A stretch of DNA of 64,000 nucleotides from Pseudomonas sp. L5B5 (GTDB lineage Bacteria; Pseudomonadota; Gammaproteobacteria; Pseudomonadales; Pseudomonadaceae): the NCBI RefSeq assembly GCF_020520285.1, contig NZ_CP084742.1, positions 2,046,001 through 2,110,000 of the forward strand, read 5' to 3'. Below are positions 11,399-20,070 of this stretch, in pieces. A model generated the notes under the pieces. That model saw nothing but the letters and a program-made list of their open reading frames with translations. It made no database searches and was not told the DNA's origin. Each line of letters starts with the position of its first letter. Within the stretch, counting starts at the first letter, position 1. The translations under genes were made by a program, and so were the position numbers.

Positions 11399-12189
11399 GA
11401 GTTCGCTCCTTCACTGGTCTTGACCATTAGAGGTTCGGATTGCGCATAGGCTCTGACCGCCAGAATGGTCTCGCGCGCGCTGTATTGGTACCGACCCGAG
11501 ACACCAAACACCTCGGCGTGTTTTGTCTGGAAATCATAGCTAGCAACAGGGTTGGCCAACTCATTGATGAAAGGCTTGCCGAACCCATACTGGGAGATAG
11601 CTTCGACACTGACCGGCTGGGCAGTAAAGTGAACCAGCCTCAAGCCGGCATCGAGTGCTATTTGAGTGTCATGCCAGAGGTTGACCATCGGATAGAACTG
11701 GAACACTCCTCGGCTCTCGACCGCTTGAAGATTATTGTCATTGAGAAAGTCAAAGATGACGTTCTTCCGCAATCCGGGGCCTACCAATCCTGGCAAGCGA
11801 ATGATCAGGTAGTTAGGGAAATGACTTTCGACAAAGCTCTCAAGCAAACGACGATGCAAGCCATAGGGATGCAGGCCCGATTCGTCAACGGGAGTGTCTT
11901 CGTCAACGCCCTGGGGATTCTTGAAAACATCCACGGTGCTGATCAGGATGAATGTCTTGCATTGAATAGTCTTGAGGTGAGCAATCAGGGCCTGGATCTT
12001 TTCGAGATCCGCTTGCGGCTCACGATTGGCAATCCATTTTTGCGCCGGAGCACCGGCACAGACCACCGTGTCAAAAACCTGATGATCAATCTCACCGATG
12101 TTGGTGGAGCGATAAAGCGCTGTGAAACTTTGCTGCTTGAGCAGGGTGCTCCCCACATAACCAGAGAAACCAATAAGTGAATTAGCCAT
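11395..12189 (-). CDS. NAD(P)-dependent sugar epimerase/reductase (extended SDR)
   Basis: This 264-residue Rossmann protein has an N-terminal nucleotide motif IGFSGYVGST and the SDR strand ILISTVDVF with a likely catalytic Thr/Ser. The usual YxxxK pair reads YGLHR (Tyr codon 11863-11865, Arg codon 11851-11853), so the canonical Lys is replaced by Arg. It is shorter than most nucleotide-sugar epimerases (about 310 residues), more like the RmlD group. It lies in the six-gene sugar operon and overlaps the next gene by 4 bases. It may reduce or epimerise a keto-sugar; whether it is catalytic depends on the unusual active site. Confidence 0.75.
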   Translation of the reverse strand: MANSLIGFSGYVGSTLLKQQSFTALYRSTNIGEIDHQVFDTVVCAGAPAQKWIANREPQADLEKIQALIAHLKTIQCKTFILISTVDVFKNPQGVDEDTPVDESGLHPYGLHRRLLESFVESHFPNYLIIRLPGLVGPGLRKNVIFDFLNDNNLQAVESRGVFQFYPMVNLWHDTQIALDAGLRLVHFTAQPVSVEAISQYGFGKPFINELANPVASYDFQTKHAEVFGVSGRYQYSARETILAVRAYAQSEPLMVKTSEGANS

Positions 12190-12202
12190 CTACCGCTCCA
12201 GA

Positions 12203-13363
12203 TCAGCACTTGCCTTGATTGTCGCTACCGAAGAACTTTTCAGCTTCGAGCGTTTCAAGAACATCGTAAATATTGTCAATTTTTCCGCCGAGAACCGAGT
12301 AGCAGCCAGGCAACTCCAGGTGTCTCTCGAATAGTATTGGACGTCCGTCGTCACTTTCGTTCTTTAGCAGGACGGTTTTAACCTCAAACAGCGAGTCAAT
12401 GTACTTGGCCTTCAATACCTCGGGAATATAACGCCCGACATCACGAAGCATCCGGTCTACCCGGGTATCTCGTTCGTAACGATCCAGCCTTTGGTATGGA
12501 TTGATTTCCTGTTGATCATTCCAGTGCAGGTGCGGCGTATAACGCACATGGGACAAGGTGTGCAGCCCACGTGCTGGGAAAGGCATCATCGAGAAGAACG
12601 GGCCATCCATTACGGTGATTCCCAGGTCACTGAGCGAGGCAGGCAACTGCATCAGTGCCATTTCCGTGATCTCTTGCTTCAGGCCGGCACTCACTCCCGG
12701 GAAGTCGCCCGCCATCTGGTTGAGGCCGCTATAGGTACAATTGAACACATAGCGGCACGCGATGACGTCCTGGTGACCTTGGCTGGTTTGCATCACGACC
12801 TGCAACGGCGCCTGTGCGCCCTTGAGAATCGAGGTGACGCGGGTCTGGTAGCGGATCTGCACGCAACTGTCCTGCAATTCGCGTGCAGCCCAGCTCGACA
12901 GTTGCGCCGTGTCGAATGCGTACTCCTCGACCCGATACACATCCTCGATCAAGCGAGGCTCAAACAAGGCTTTCAGCCCCGGGTCTGCGGGCTGGATACT
13001 CGCACCTATATCACGGCAAAAGCGCTCGAACTGCCTCGCGGTAACCTTCGAGTTTCGCCGGGCAATAGCATAGAGCTTGGTAAAGTCCTGCTTTATCGCC
13101 AGAGGCCAATCACGCACAAACTTCGGCAGGTTTACCCGGCTCCGATAAGCCGTCGTAAAGCTGCGAGGATAGTGATATCCGTTATGCACACGGGCCTGGT
13201 TGTTATAAGAGGCACGCGTCATCAGCGCCGATTCTTGTTCAACCAGCACGACTCGCTTAAGTCCACGCTGCCCAGCCAGATATACAGCGATGGCCGCACC
13301 ATAGAAGCCACCACCAATGACCACCGCATCTTGGCAGAGTGGGTCTGGATCGTAGTCAGGCAT
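12203..13363 (-). CDS. FAD-dependent oxidoreductase (DAO family)
   Basis: This 386-residue flavoprotein has the dinucleotide motif VVIGGGFYGAAIAVYLA at the N-terminus, followed by the ADP-ribose-binding Glu in VVLVEQE. The remaining sequence is of the D-amino acid oxidase/glycine oxidase fold type, with CRYVFNCTYSGLNQ as a late FAD-site stretch. The start overlaps the upstream GT2 stop as TGATG. In this operon it probably oxidises a sugar or amino-sugar intermediate. It does not look like a UDP-galactopyranose mutase, which would be the other flavoenzyme expected in O-antigen loci. The substrate is unknown. Confidence 0.8.
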   Translation of the reverse strand: MPDYDPDPLCQDAVVIGGGFYGAAIAVYLAGQRGLKRVVLVEQESALMTRASYNNQARVHNGYHYPRSFTTAYRSRVNLPKFVRDWPLAIKQDFTKLYAIARRNSKVTARQFERFCRDIGASIQPADPGLKALFEPRLIEDVYRVEEYAFDTAQLSSWAARELQDSCVQIRYQTRVTSILKGAQAPLQVVMQTSQGHQDVIACRYVFNCTYSGLNQMAGDFPGVSAGLKQEITEMALMQLPASLSDLGITVMDGPFFSMMPFPARGLHTLSHVRYTPHLHWNDQQEINPYQRLDRYERDTRVDRMLRDVGRYIPEVLKAKYIDSLFEVKTVLLKNESDDGRPILFERHLELPGCYSVLGGKIDNIYDVLETLEAEKFFGSDNQGKC

Positions 13364-14388
13364 CAGGATATACGTTCGGAATTCGGAGTTTTGGTATCCC
13401 CGAGATCTGACACGACCTCTTCGATGTTCAACTTTTCAAGGCGTGTCATTCGAGCGCTGGTGAACTCTTGCCCCACATGATAGAGCGGCCCTTCATTCGT
13501 CAGGCTGGCCATGTTCAAGATGTATTCGCCCAAAACCAGCAGAACTAATGAAATCAGGAAGAACATGCCTGACTGCTGCAGGGAAAAGCTGATCCAGCCC
13601 GGCGCAACATTGGTCTTTAAAATGCCAACGGCAATGACGTAAACGCAATAGACCAGGTTGGAAACCGCACCAAACAAGGAGAGCGCCGTCACTAACCGCA
13701 TCGGAGCACGCGTGGTCGAGACCAGCAAGCGCATGCCACGGTCGATACTTTCCCACAACCGTTTGGGCTGTGATGCCTGGGGTGTAGAGCTGTAGTTCAG
13801 GTATGCACGAGCGAACCCACCTGTAGCGGGCAAGTGCCGATAGGTCACTGCGGGCTGAGGGTGCTGCAAGATGAAGTTGATCACCCGCTTGCTGAGGATC
13901 CGGTACTGCGGCGCTTCCTTGGCCAGGTGAACACCATTGAAACGATTGTAGAGGCTGTGGAACACCACGTTGGCCCAGCGATAAGCCAGGCTTTGCGTGG
14001 CTTTTTGCGCATTGTTGGCGAACACCACATCGGCACCGCTGACAGCCTGGTCGAGCATCTGGGGAATAAAGCCGATGTCATCGACCAACGGATCGACAAC
14101 CACGACAAAGTCACCCAGCGCATTTTCCAATCCAACCCACGAAGCCGTATCCGCATCCACTTCCTTGGTCAGAGCATAAACTTGCAAGTTGGCCAGTCCG
14201 CTCTCGCTGGTCAGCCGCTTCAGCACTCGAACGCTGTCATCTTCCGACGCGTTATCTACTACGATCAATTCATAATCAGCGACAATGCCAGCGATAACCG
14301 CGGCAGCTTCAGACAGGATTTTTTCGATACCAGCTGACTGGTTGCGTACCACAAACACGGCAGACAGGAAACAGGGGAAGAAGGCCAT
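13363..14388 (-). CDS. family 2 glycosyltransferase with C-terminal membrane pair (GtrB-like)
   Basis: This is the first gene of the six-gene operon, 341 residues from ATG 14388; a GTG three bases earlier is an alternative. The N-terminal GT-A part has LIVVDNASEDDS and an acidic metal-binding stretch VVVVDPLVDD. The C-terminal third has two strong hydrophobic segments (around residues 240-265 and 275-300), the layout of GtrB/DPM-type enzymes that load a sugar on undecaprenyl phosphate at the inner membrane. Together with the small flippase-like gene downstream it suggests lipid-linked sugar transfer across the membrane. RBS-like AAGAGA lies just upstream. Confidence 0.82.
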   Translation of the reverse strand: MAFFPCFLSAVFVVRNQSAGIEKILSEAAAVIAGIVADYELIVVDNASEDDSVRVLKRLTSESGLANLQVYALTKEVDADTASWVGLENALGDFVVVVDPLVDDIGFIPQMLDQAVSGADVVFANNAQKATQSLAYRWANVVFHSLYNRFNGVHLAKEAPQYRILSKRVINFILQHPQPAVTYRHLPATGGFARAYLNYSSTPQASQPKRLWESIDRGMRLLVSTTRAPMRLVTALSLFGAVSNLVYCVYVIAVGILKTNVAPGWISFSLQQSGMFFLISLVLLVLGEYILNMASLTNEGPLYHVGQEFTSARMTRLEKLNIEEVVSDLGDTKTPNSERIS

Positions 14389-15096
14389 CACATTCTCTTT
14401 TAAACGAACTACGTAAGCATTTTGCCATTAAAACAAAAAATAACGCGAAAGGCCCACACTGATACCAGCCCACCGCGCTCAACGCCGACACTGCGGGCAT
14501 CACGATTGACGACACACGGGCCTCCTTGCGCTCGCGAGAAACACGTCCAGCCTCGCGGATAATCGACTCGACACCTGCGGCGAGGCATCAAGCTCACGAA
14601 TGGCCTCCCGACTCCTATCCGGCCCGGCAAGAACATCTGGCAGGGAAAACTATTCGGCAAAACTCTGCGAACTGCTTTCAGGACCGTACTGTTGCTCAGA
14701 ACTAGCCTGAAAGACGAGAGCACCTACACCTGCAACTAGCACAAACTGCACCACACACACCCATCTACACCGGACAATAAGAACTCATCAGACCTGGTAG
14801 TTCAAGACAACAACACAAACAGAGCAAAGCACAACAACTGACTGTCCCTAAAAATCCATCCAGACCATACGTTTAGCAATCTTAAACCACTCACAGTCTT
14901 TCACCATCACACCGACAAACCTGAACGTCTCCAAGAGGCTAATCCCAAGCCACCAACAATCTTCACCGTATCGGACGAGCACCACCCGGCGGTATTTTCA
15001 TTTTTTGTCGAGAAGGGTGACCGCTACAATGTTGCACCGCAGCCTAGTGATAGGCGCCCTATGTTCCCGAGCAATATCCCCCTCAAAGGACACTGC
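14389..15096. other. gene-free, AT-rich divergent intergenic region
   Basis: About 700 bases separate the divergent GT2 operon and the CPBP gene. I see no convincing gene on either strand; open frames here lack recognisable protein features. The middle is rich in CA/AAC and lower in GC than the flanks. It must hold the promoter of the six-gene operon, which I cannot place confidently. A candidate promoter for the CPBP gene lies at its right end (15002-15030). Confidence 0.5.
15002..15030 (+). promoter_or_regulatory. candidate sigma70 promoter of the CPBP gene
   Basis: TTTTTG (15002-15007) and TACAAT (15025-15030) are 17 bases apart, which would place the transcription start near 15037 and give a 60-base leader to ATG 15097. 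The -35 match is moderate and the -10 match good. Confidence 0.45.
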
Positions 15097-15885
15097 ATGC
15101 CCGTTTTACCCTGGATATACCTGACACTCCTTTCCATTGGCTACGCACTGGCCCTGAGCTACGGGCAGCTGGGGTTGCTAGCCACGCTCCCAATCTTGTT
15201 GCTGGTCTGTGCCGGCTTCGCCGTGCGCCAGCAACGCAGCCCCATCGGCCAATACCTGGGGCACGGCCTGTTCGTGATTATCGCCCTGGCTCTGGCCATG
15301 CACTGGCTGCCCGGCTTCTACAATGGCCGCGCCATCGACCCCCAGCGCCTCACCGATGACGCGGTGCCGTTTTCCCTGTACCTGAACCAGGACAAACCAC
15401 TGATCGGCTTCTGGCTATTGCTGGTCTGCCCATGGATCGTCTACCGCCGCCCGCTGCGCCTGTCGATCTATGCCTGCGCCCTGGCCCTTGCCTTGTGCGC
15501 GATCACCGCACTGGGTGGCGCGCTGCTGCTGGGCATCATCACCTGGGCCCCCAAGTGGCCGGACCAGGCCTGGCTATGGGTACTGAACAACCTGCTGCTG
15601 GTGACCCTCGTAGAAGAGGCACTGTTTCGTGGCTACATCCAGGGCGGCCTGAGCCGACGGCTGAAACACCTGCCTTACGGTGACAACCTAGCCCTGCTTA
15701 CATCGGCCCTGCTGTTCGGCCTGGTGCACCTGGGAGCCGGGTGGCAATGGACGCTGCTGGCGACTATTGCTGGCGTCGGGTATGGACTAGCGTATCGGTT
15801 TGGGGGGTTGAGGGCCGCGGTGGCTGCGCATTTTGGGCTGAATTTGCTGCATCTTGGGTTGTTTACTTATCCGATATTAAGGTAG
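15097..15885 (+). CDS. CPBP-family intramembrane metalloprotease
   Basis: This 262-residue protein, with about eight hydrophobic segments, belongs to the CPBP/Abi family (Rce1-like). All three metal/catalytic motifs are intact: EEALFR at residues 173-178, FGLVH at 207-211 and HFGLN at 245-249. I start at ATG 15097, which has AAAGGA at a good distance; an in-frame ATG at 15061 lacks an RBS. Members cleave membrane-embedded substrates or act in immunity to peptides; the substrate here is unknown. It stands alone between two minus-strand polysaccharide blocks and has the GC content of the core genome. Confidence 0.88.
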   Translation: MPVLPWIYLTLLSIGYALALSYGQLGLLATLPILLLVCAGFAVRQQRSPIGQYLGHGLFVIIALALAMHWLPGFYNGRAIDPQRLTDDAVPFSLYLNQDKPLIGFWLLLVCPWIVYRRPLRLSIYACALALALCAITALGGALLLGIITWAPKWPDQAWLWVLNNLLLVTLVEEALFRGYIQGGLSRRLKHLPYGDNLALLTSALLFGLVHLGAGWQWTLLATIAGVGYGLAYRFGGLRAAVAAHFGLNLLHLGLFTYPILR

Positions 15886-16027
15886 AGCGTCCCTGTGGGA
15901 ATTTCTAAACCCTGAAAGCAACGCACAAAACGGAGAGTCCCCGATTTTTCTGCCTGGTCGACAAATCACAGACCACTATATGCCTCTTTACTCGCCCAAA
16001 CACATCAATGCCCCCTTGACTGTTAAC

Positions 16028-17599
16028 TCAGAAATACCTGGTAAGTAAGCGGCCTATCCGGTCTGCGTTAGCCATGATTGTCAGCGTATGCGATTTCTCG
16101 GTAAGTTTAGGCAGGCAAGCAGCGTCAACCACATGTACACCAGGCAGCCCCTTTACTTCACCAAAGATATCAGTCTGCCCGATCCTTGGCGTAGAGCTCA
16201 TCGGGAGGGTCCCCGCATAGTGGATATCCGCCCCCGGTTTACCAACAGTGAAACTCATGGGCATCAAGAGCGCACCCATTTTCCAATAGATACGGCGCAG
16301 TTTCATCTCTGCAGACTTCATGACCATCGGAGCCTCAGGGCGCAGATCGCCGTTAATTCGCAATGAGCTATCAGTCCTCAATATCGCGGTGTTATTGGAC
16401 AAATGGCCAGGAAGAAAGATATTCCCCACCAGGCAGGAACTAAGCAAATTTTTCAGAAGTTCGATGCTATAGCGTTTACTCATCGGAACCCTACTGACGA
16501 ACTCGCTCATCGGCAAACCAACAGTATTGAAAGTCGAACCGAATGCCGTAGTACTTGCATTCAGCTCAAGCGCAAACGATAACTGGCCCAGGCCAAACGC
16601 AGGAACCCTGGCGGTACCGAGCATTTTCGGTAGCCATAGCAGGAAAGCGGCAGTCGGCGATGATAAGAGTGGGACTGGAGCAGTGTAATTTAGGTGTTTG
16701 AGCGTGATTCTAGTCGTAGCAAGAGTTCCTGCCGCCAGCAGCAACCGCGAGGCAGAGAAACGCATGGAGGAGCGCCGTTCCGTAATCGCCCATGCACCGT
16801 CTTGCTTCACCAAATCTTCCACTAGAAAGTTTTGGACATGCTGAAATCCAGGATATTGCTTGAGTTTCGTAAGCTCTTGCGATGCGCTGTACAGCGCCTG
16901 ATTCTGACATTTCCACAAGCAGTTTCCTGACAGATCGCAAGCTTGGCGATCGTCAAGAGGCTGACTAAGGACTGCGACCCTGGAACGGCCAAGACGGAAC
17001 CCCCAGCCTGGAAACACACCTCGGTATTGGTCGTAGTGATCCAACAATCGTTGATGCAGCCTATCCAGCGGTAAAGGCGGCTGCGACCATTCATCGAGGC
17101 CAAAGTAACTTGAAAGATCATCATCTATCTGACCGCTGATGCCCATTCGCAGAGAGACCGTTTCGTAGGATGCTTTAAGTTCGGCGTAATCGATGGGCAA
17201 ACCAGGGAAGTCAGTCGCCGAAAGACGAGCCACACCACAACCCCAGGAGTTAGACAAACCACCGGTAGCTAATGATCCTACTCCGATGAAGTTGTGACCT
17301 TCGATACGATTGCCCGCGCTGAAACCTTCGAAAATATGGGCATGGGTCGGAGTCTTCAGTTTCGGTGACACTGCATCCAGTTGAGTCAGTGCGTGGAAGT
17401 TTTCTCCTATCATCCATTTCCACTGAAGCTCATCGCTTACCCTACTGCTGAGAAACGAACTATGCGGAGCTGCAAGCGTGCCCGAATCACGCTGGGCATC
17501 AACCATTAGTACCTTCAGGCCAGCCTTGACTAGTGGATACGCAGCGGAAGTGCCAGCTGGCCCACTACCGACAATGATCACATCAAATTCAGGCTTCAC
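16028..17599 (-). CDS. GMC-type FAD-dependent oxidoreductase
   Basis: This 523-residue flavoprotein is of the glucose-methanol-choline type. It has VIIVGSGPAGTSAAYPL near the N-terminus, an FAD-contact Gly/Asn stretch GGLSNSWGCGVARL, and a C-terminal active-site region ending EKSHTLTIMANADRI. Three cysteines are closely spaced in ACDLSGNCLWKCQNQ. I start at GTG 17599 because GGAG lies 8 bases upstream; the start overlaps the end of the epimerase-like gene by 11 bases, pointing to coupling. It is the last gene of the polysaccharide block. A likely role is oxidation of a (lipid-linked) sugar, perhaps with the epimerase in a two-step epimerisation, by analogy with DprE1/DprE2; this is inference. 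Confidence 0.75.
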   Translation of the reverse strand: MKPEFDVIIVGSGPAGTSAAYPLVKAGLKVLMVDAQRDSGTLAAPHSSFLSSRVSDELQWKWMIGENFHALTQLDAVSPKLKTPTHAHIFEGFSAGNRIEGHNFIGVGSLATGGLSNSWGCGVARLSATDFPGLPIDYAELKASYETVSLRMGISGQIDDDLSSYFGLDEWSQPPLPLDRLHQRLLDHYDQYRGVFPGWGFRLGRSRVAVLSQPLDDRQACDLSGNCLWKCQNQALYSASQELTKLKQYPGFQHVQNFLVEDLVKQDGAWAITERRSSMRFSASRLLLAAGTLATTRITLKHLNYTAPVPLLSSPTAAFLLWLPKMLGTARVPAFGLGQLSFALELNASTTAFGSTFNTVGLPMSEFVSRVPMSKRYSIELLKNLLSSCLVGNIFLPGHLSNNTAILRTDSSLRINGDLRPEAPMVMKSAEMKLRRIYWKMGALLMPMSFTVGKPGADIHYAGTLPMSSTPRIGQTDIFGEVKGLPGVHVVDAACLPKLTEKSHTLTIMANADRIGRLLTRYF

Positions 17600-18878
17600 G
17601 CTTGGCTCCACTTCCAAGAAATAGCTGTCGAGCGACAGGGCGCAAGAGCAGGGCCGATATTCGCCACGCAAACTCCTTGGTTGAAGCCAAGCCCAGCGCA
17701 ATTATTATGATGACAGGGTTACGCCGTTGCAGCGTGCCAAGAAACGCCTGCGCACCCTGTGGGCTTGCTTCAGCAATACCGAGTGCAACCTGCAGCCGCC
17801 AGGATAGTTCCTGACCGCGTGGCTCTTTCAAAACACTTCGATTGTCGAGAAGTGCCATCAATATTGGCCAACGTGACAACAGGTGAGAGTTGATGAGGGC
17901 CGACGTATCCCCTACGCGCTCCAACGCTTTCGCGTAACGAATGACCAGACTTATGCGTGGCGGCGATTTAAGCAGGTAGCCCAAGAGTATTGCGCCCTCT
18001 TGAAGACGTTGTCGACGTTGTCCATGACCTGAGCGGTGCATGCCATACGCGAGGGGACGTAACTCGATACCCAGTTTTTTGAGAGACTTCTCGCTATCCA
18101 TACGTGGCAGATTGACAAGAGACAAAACCCTCTCCAGCCCCACTTTCGAACTCAGTGACAGCCCGAGCACTGCAGCAATCAACTTGAGCAGTGCCACCGG
18201 CACGGGGATTGGTAGACGAATGGCCCTAACGCGATGTTCGGCAATCAGCAAAAGGAAACTTCCGAATGAAATTGGTTGCACCGCGCCCAGCTTAAAAGTT
18301 TCGAAGCATATGTCTTTCCGCTCGACAATAGTCAATATTGAGGCAACAAGGTCGTCGACATGAATGGGCTGCACGCCAGGTGCCGGTATGAACTGAGGAA
18401 TAAACGGCATTCGGCGTACCAGTCCTGTCAGCAGTCCGAACAAACCCCGTTCAGGGCCGCCATAGACCTGCCCAGGACGAAGGACGACGCCTCCGGCAGC
18501 AAGCACCTCTTGCTCAATTCGCCACTTTGTCCGGCCGTAGTCACTAAACGCCATCGCCCCGGCAGTTTGGCTAGAAATAAAAATGAATCTGGCGCCGGCC
18601 TGCTCTGCACGATTTATTAGCGCTTTAGCAGCATCCACCTCGGAGTCTGAGTTCGCATGAGTGCCTGTTGATGTATCAGCAGCCAAATGAATAATCACCT
18701 GCACTCCGGCTGGAAATTCAGGAGGAGGCGCTAGCAGGTCGTACTGCAGCCAAGTATAGGTAGCGGGGCAAGGCTGGCGTGTGGCGCAAATGACTTCGTA
18801 CCCATTCGCTGCTGCTAACAAACTCAGTCGTTGACCGATGTAACCTGTCGCGCCTGTAATAAGCAACTTCATCGTCAT
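17589..18878 (-). CDS. NAD-dependent epimerase/dehydratase with C-terminal extension
   Basis: The protein has 429 residues. The first roughly 280 are an extended SDR with LLITGATGYIGQRL, FISSQTA and the intact catalytic YGRTK. The remaining 150 are not part of a normal SDR: a basic helical stretch (RSGHGQRRQRLQEG) and a hydrophobic segment VIIIIALGLAS near residue 385 that could be a membrane anchor. It overlaps both GtrA upstream (4 bases) and the GMC oxidoreductase downstream (11 bases). Start ATG 18878 or 18872 (MKLLITG); the second looks more typical. The likely role is reduction or epimerisation of an activated sugar at the membrane; the substrate is unknown. Confidence 0.78.
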   Translation of the reverse strand: MTMKLLITGATGYIGQRLSLLAAANGYEVICATRQPCPATYTWLQYDLLAPPPEFPAGVQVIIHLAADTSTGTHANSDSEVDAAKALINRAEQAGARFIFISSQTAGAMAFSDYGRTKWRIEQEVLAAGGVVLRPGQVYGGPERGLFGLLTGLVRRMPFIPQFIPAPGVQPIHVDDLVASILTIVERKDICFETFKLGAVQPISFGSFLLLIAEHRVRAIRLPIPVPVALLKLIAAVLGLSLSSKVGLERVLSLVNLPRMDSEKSLKKLGIELRPLAYGMHRSGHGQRRQRLQEGAILLGYLLKSPPRISLVIRYAKALERVGDTSALINSHLLSRWPILMALLDNRSVLKEPRGQELSWRLQVALGIAEASPQGAQAFLGTLQRRNPVIIIIALGLASTKEFAWRISALLLRPVARQLFLGSGAKREA

Positions 18879-19282
18879 GAACCTTTGCTACGCTCGGATG
18901 GAGCAGAATCGTACTTATCCGAATGAAATACAAATAACTTACTAACCCAGTAAGTCAGCAACACGCAAGCCACATCAGCTATAAACTTCACTACAGCAGG
19001 GTTGTCGAAAAAATACAAACCCGCACCTAACAAGATTGAAACTATAGGAATATTAACAACAAGTAATGAGAAATAGCGAATTGCCTGAACCTTACTATTA
19101 CTAGCTGTAGATTGAAACGTGAAGTGCCGATGCAAAAAGAAGGCAAACACGCCAGCCACAACTTTACCTGCTATATTAGCCAAGACGGGTTCGTTCTTAA
19201 AAAAAGAAAGCAAGAGCAAAAACGCACCCATATCCAGTGCATATGCCAAGACTTGAACAGCACCATAACGGATAAAGGTCAA
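18875..19282 (-). CDS. GtrA-family membrane protein (candidate lipid-sugar flippase)
   Basis: At 135 residues with four hydrophobic segments, this fits the GtrA/DPMS family, whose members are thought to flip undecaprenyl-phosphate sugars to the periplasm or to help synthesise them. A typical start is FIRYGAVQVLAYALDMG, and FFLHRHFTFQS in the middle is a family hallmark, as is the end YWVSKLFVF. It overlaps the methyltransferase upstream and the epimerase downstream by 4 bases each. With the GtrB-like GT2 at 20070-21113 it makes a Gtr-like pair. Confidence 0.88.
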   Translation of the reverse strand: MTFIRYGAVQVLAYALDMGAFLLLLSFFKNEPVLANIAGKVVAGVFAFFLHRHFTFQSTASNSKVQAIRYFSLLVVNIPIVSILLGAGLYFFDNPAVVKFIADVACVLLTYWVSKLFVFHSDKYDSAPSERSKGS

Positions 19283-20070
19283 GGATTTCTCCTGATAACC
19301 ACAATATGATGGAGTGCTAAAAAACGCCTCATCGGATAAAGCAACTTTTCAACCAACTTTATCAAAGGAATCAACGCACCGGGAAGCAACTGACGAAAAT
19401 TTAACCCACCAGAAATCAAATACCTCAGGTAATTCCCGCACACCTCCTGATGAACAACATGAAGGTCAGGATACTTATTTTCAAACACTTTTTTATCCCG
19501 AACAAACACAATATAACTAAGGGCCTGATTAGCCCCATTCATGGGACCTGTCGACGGTGTCTCCCATGATTCGAAGTGCATGTCAAATCCTTCAGACTTG
19601 AACAAGCGCTTATAAAGAAATGCGGCAAGGGGCCCGTAATAGGGTTCTATCAAAACAGCCCCGCCCCCTGGCTTTAGAGTCCGTTGGAGTTCTGTGAAAA
19701 ATCGATCGGGGTGAGGAAAGTGATGAAAACAGTTCTGCCCATAAAATGCTTTGACAGAACTATCGTCCAAATCCATCGCTTCAGCATTTATTGGCCTGTC
19801 CAGACGCTCGCTGGAAACGATGTCTGTAGCCAGAACATCTGGGTATGAATCACGCATAGGTGCAATACCTGCCCCCAGTTCTATCTCGAGGCCCGTACCT
19901 TTAAAATAGCGACGTGACAGGCGGTGAAACGAATGATGAAACTCAATGAACACTTCGCGAAGCATGCGCTTGCGCGCAAGCACTTTCTCATGCAACTGTA
20001 GCCGCTCGGGGCCATCGATATCCAATGTCCTGAGCGATGGGTCCGACAGAAAATCTCTCAATGCCTTCAT
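19279..20070 (-). CDS. SAM-dependent methyltransferase
   Basis: The protein has 263 residues with a class I methyltransferase core. Motif I reads LEIELGAGIAPM (near residue 60), with acidic post-I LATDIV and a late HHFPHPDRFFTEL helix followed by LKPGGGAVLIEP. Such enzymes in O-antigen loci methylate sugars or nucleotide/lipid-linked precursors. It shares TGATG with the upstream GT2 stop and overlaps gtrA by 4 bases, so the module GT2-methyltransferase-GtrA-epimerase-oxidoreductase is coupled. The acceptor is unknown. Confidence 0.82.
   Translation of the reverse strand: MKALRDFLSDPSLRTLDIDGPERLQLHEKVLARKRMLREVFIEFHHSFHRLSRRYFKGTGLEIELGAGIAPMRDSYPDVLATDIVSSERLDRPINAEAMDLDDSSVKAFYGQNCFHHFPHPDRFFTELQRTLKPGGGAVLIEPYYGPLAAFLYKRLFKSEGFDMHFESWETPSTGPMNGANQALSYIVFVRDKKVFENKYPDLHVVHQEVCGNYLRYLISGGLNFRQLLPGALIPLIKLVEKLLYPMRRFLALHHIVVIRRNP

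Noticed and set aside
14409..14723. Minus-strand frame of about 100 codons upstream of the GT2 operon
   Set aside because: No RBS, no hydrophobic or domain pattern and many rare residue clusters; treated as non-coding.
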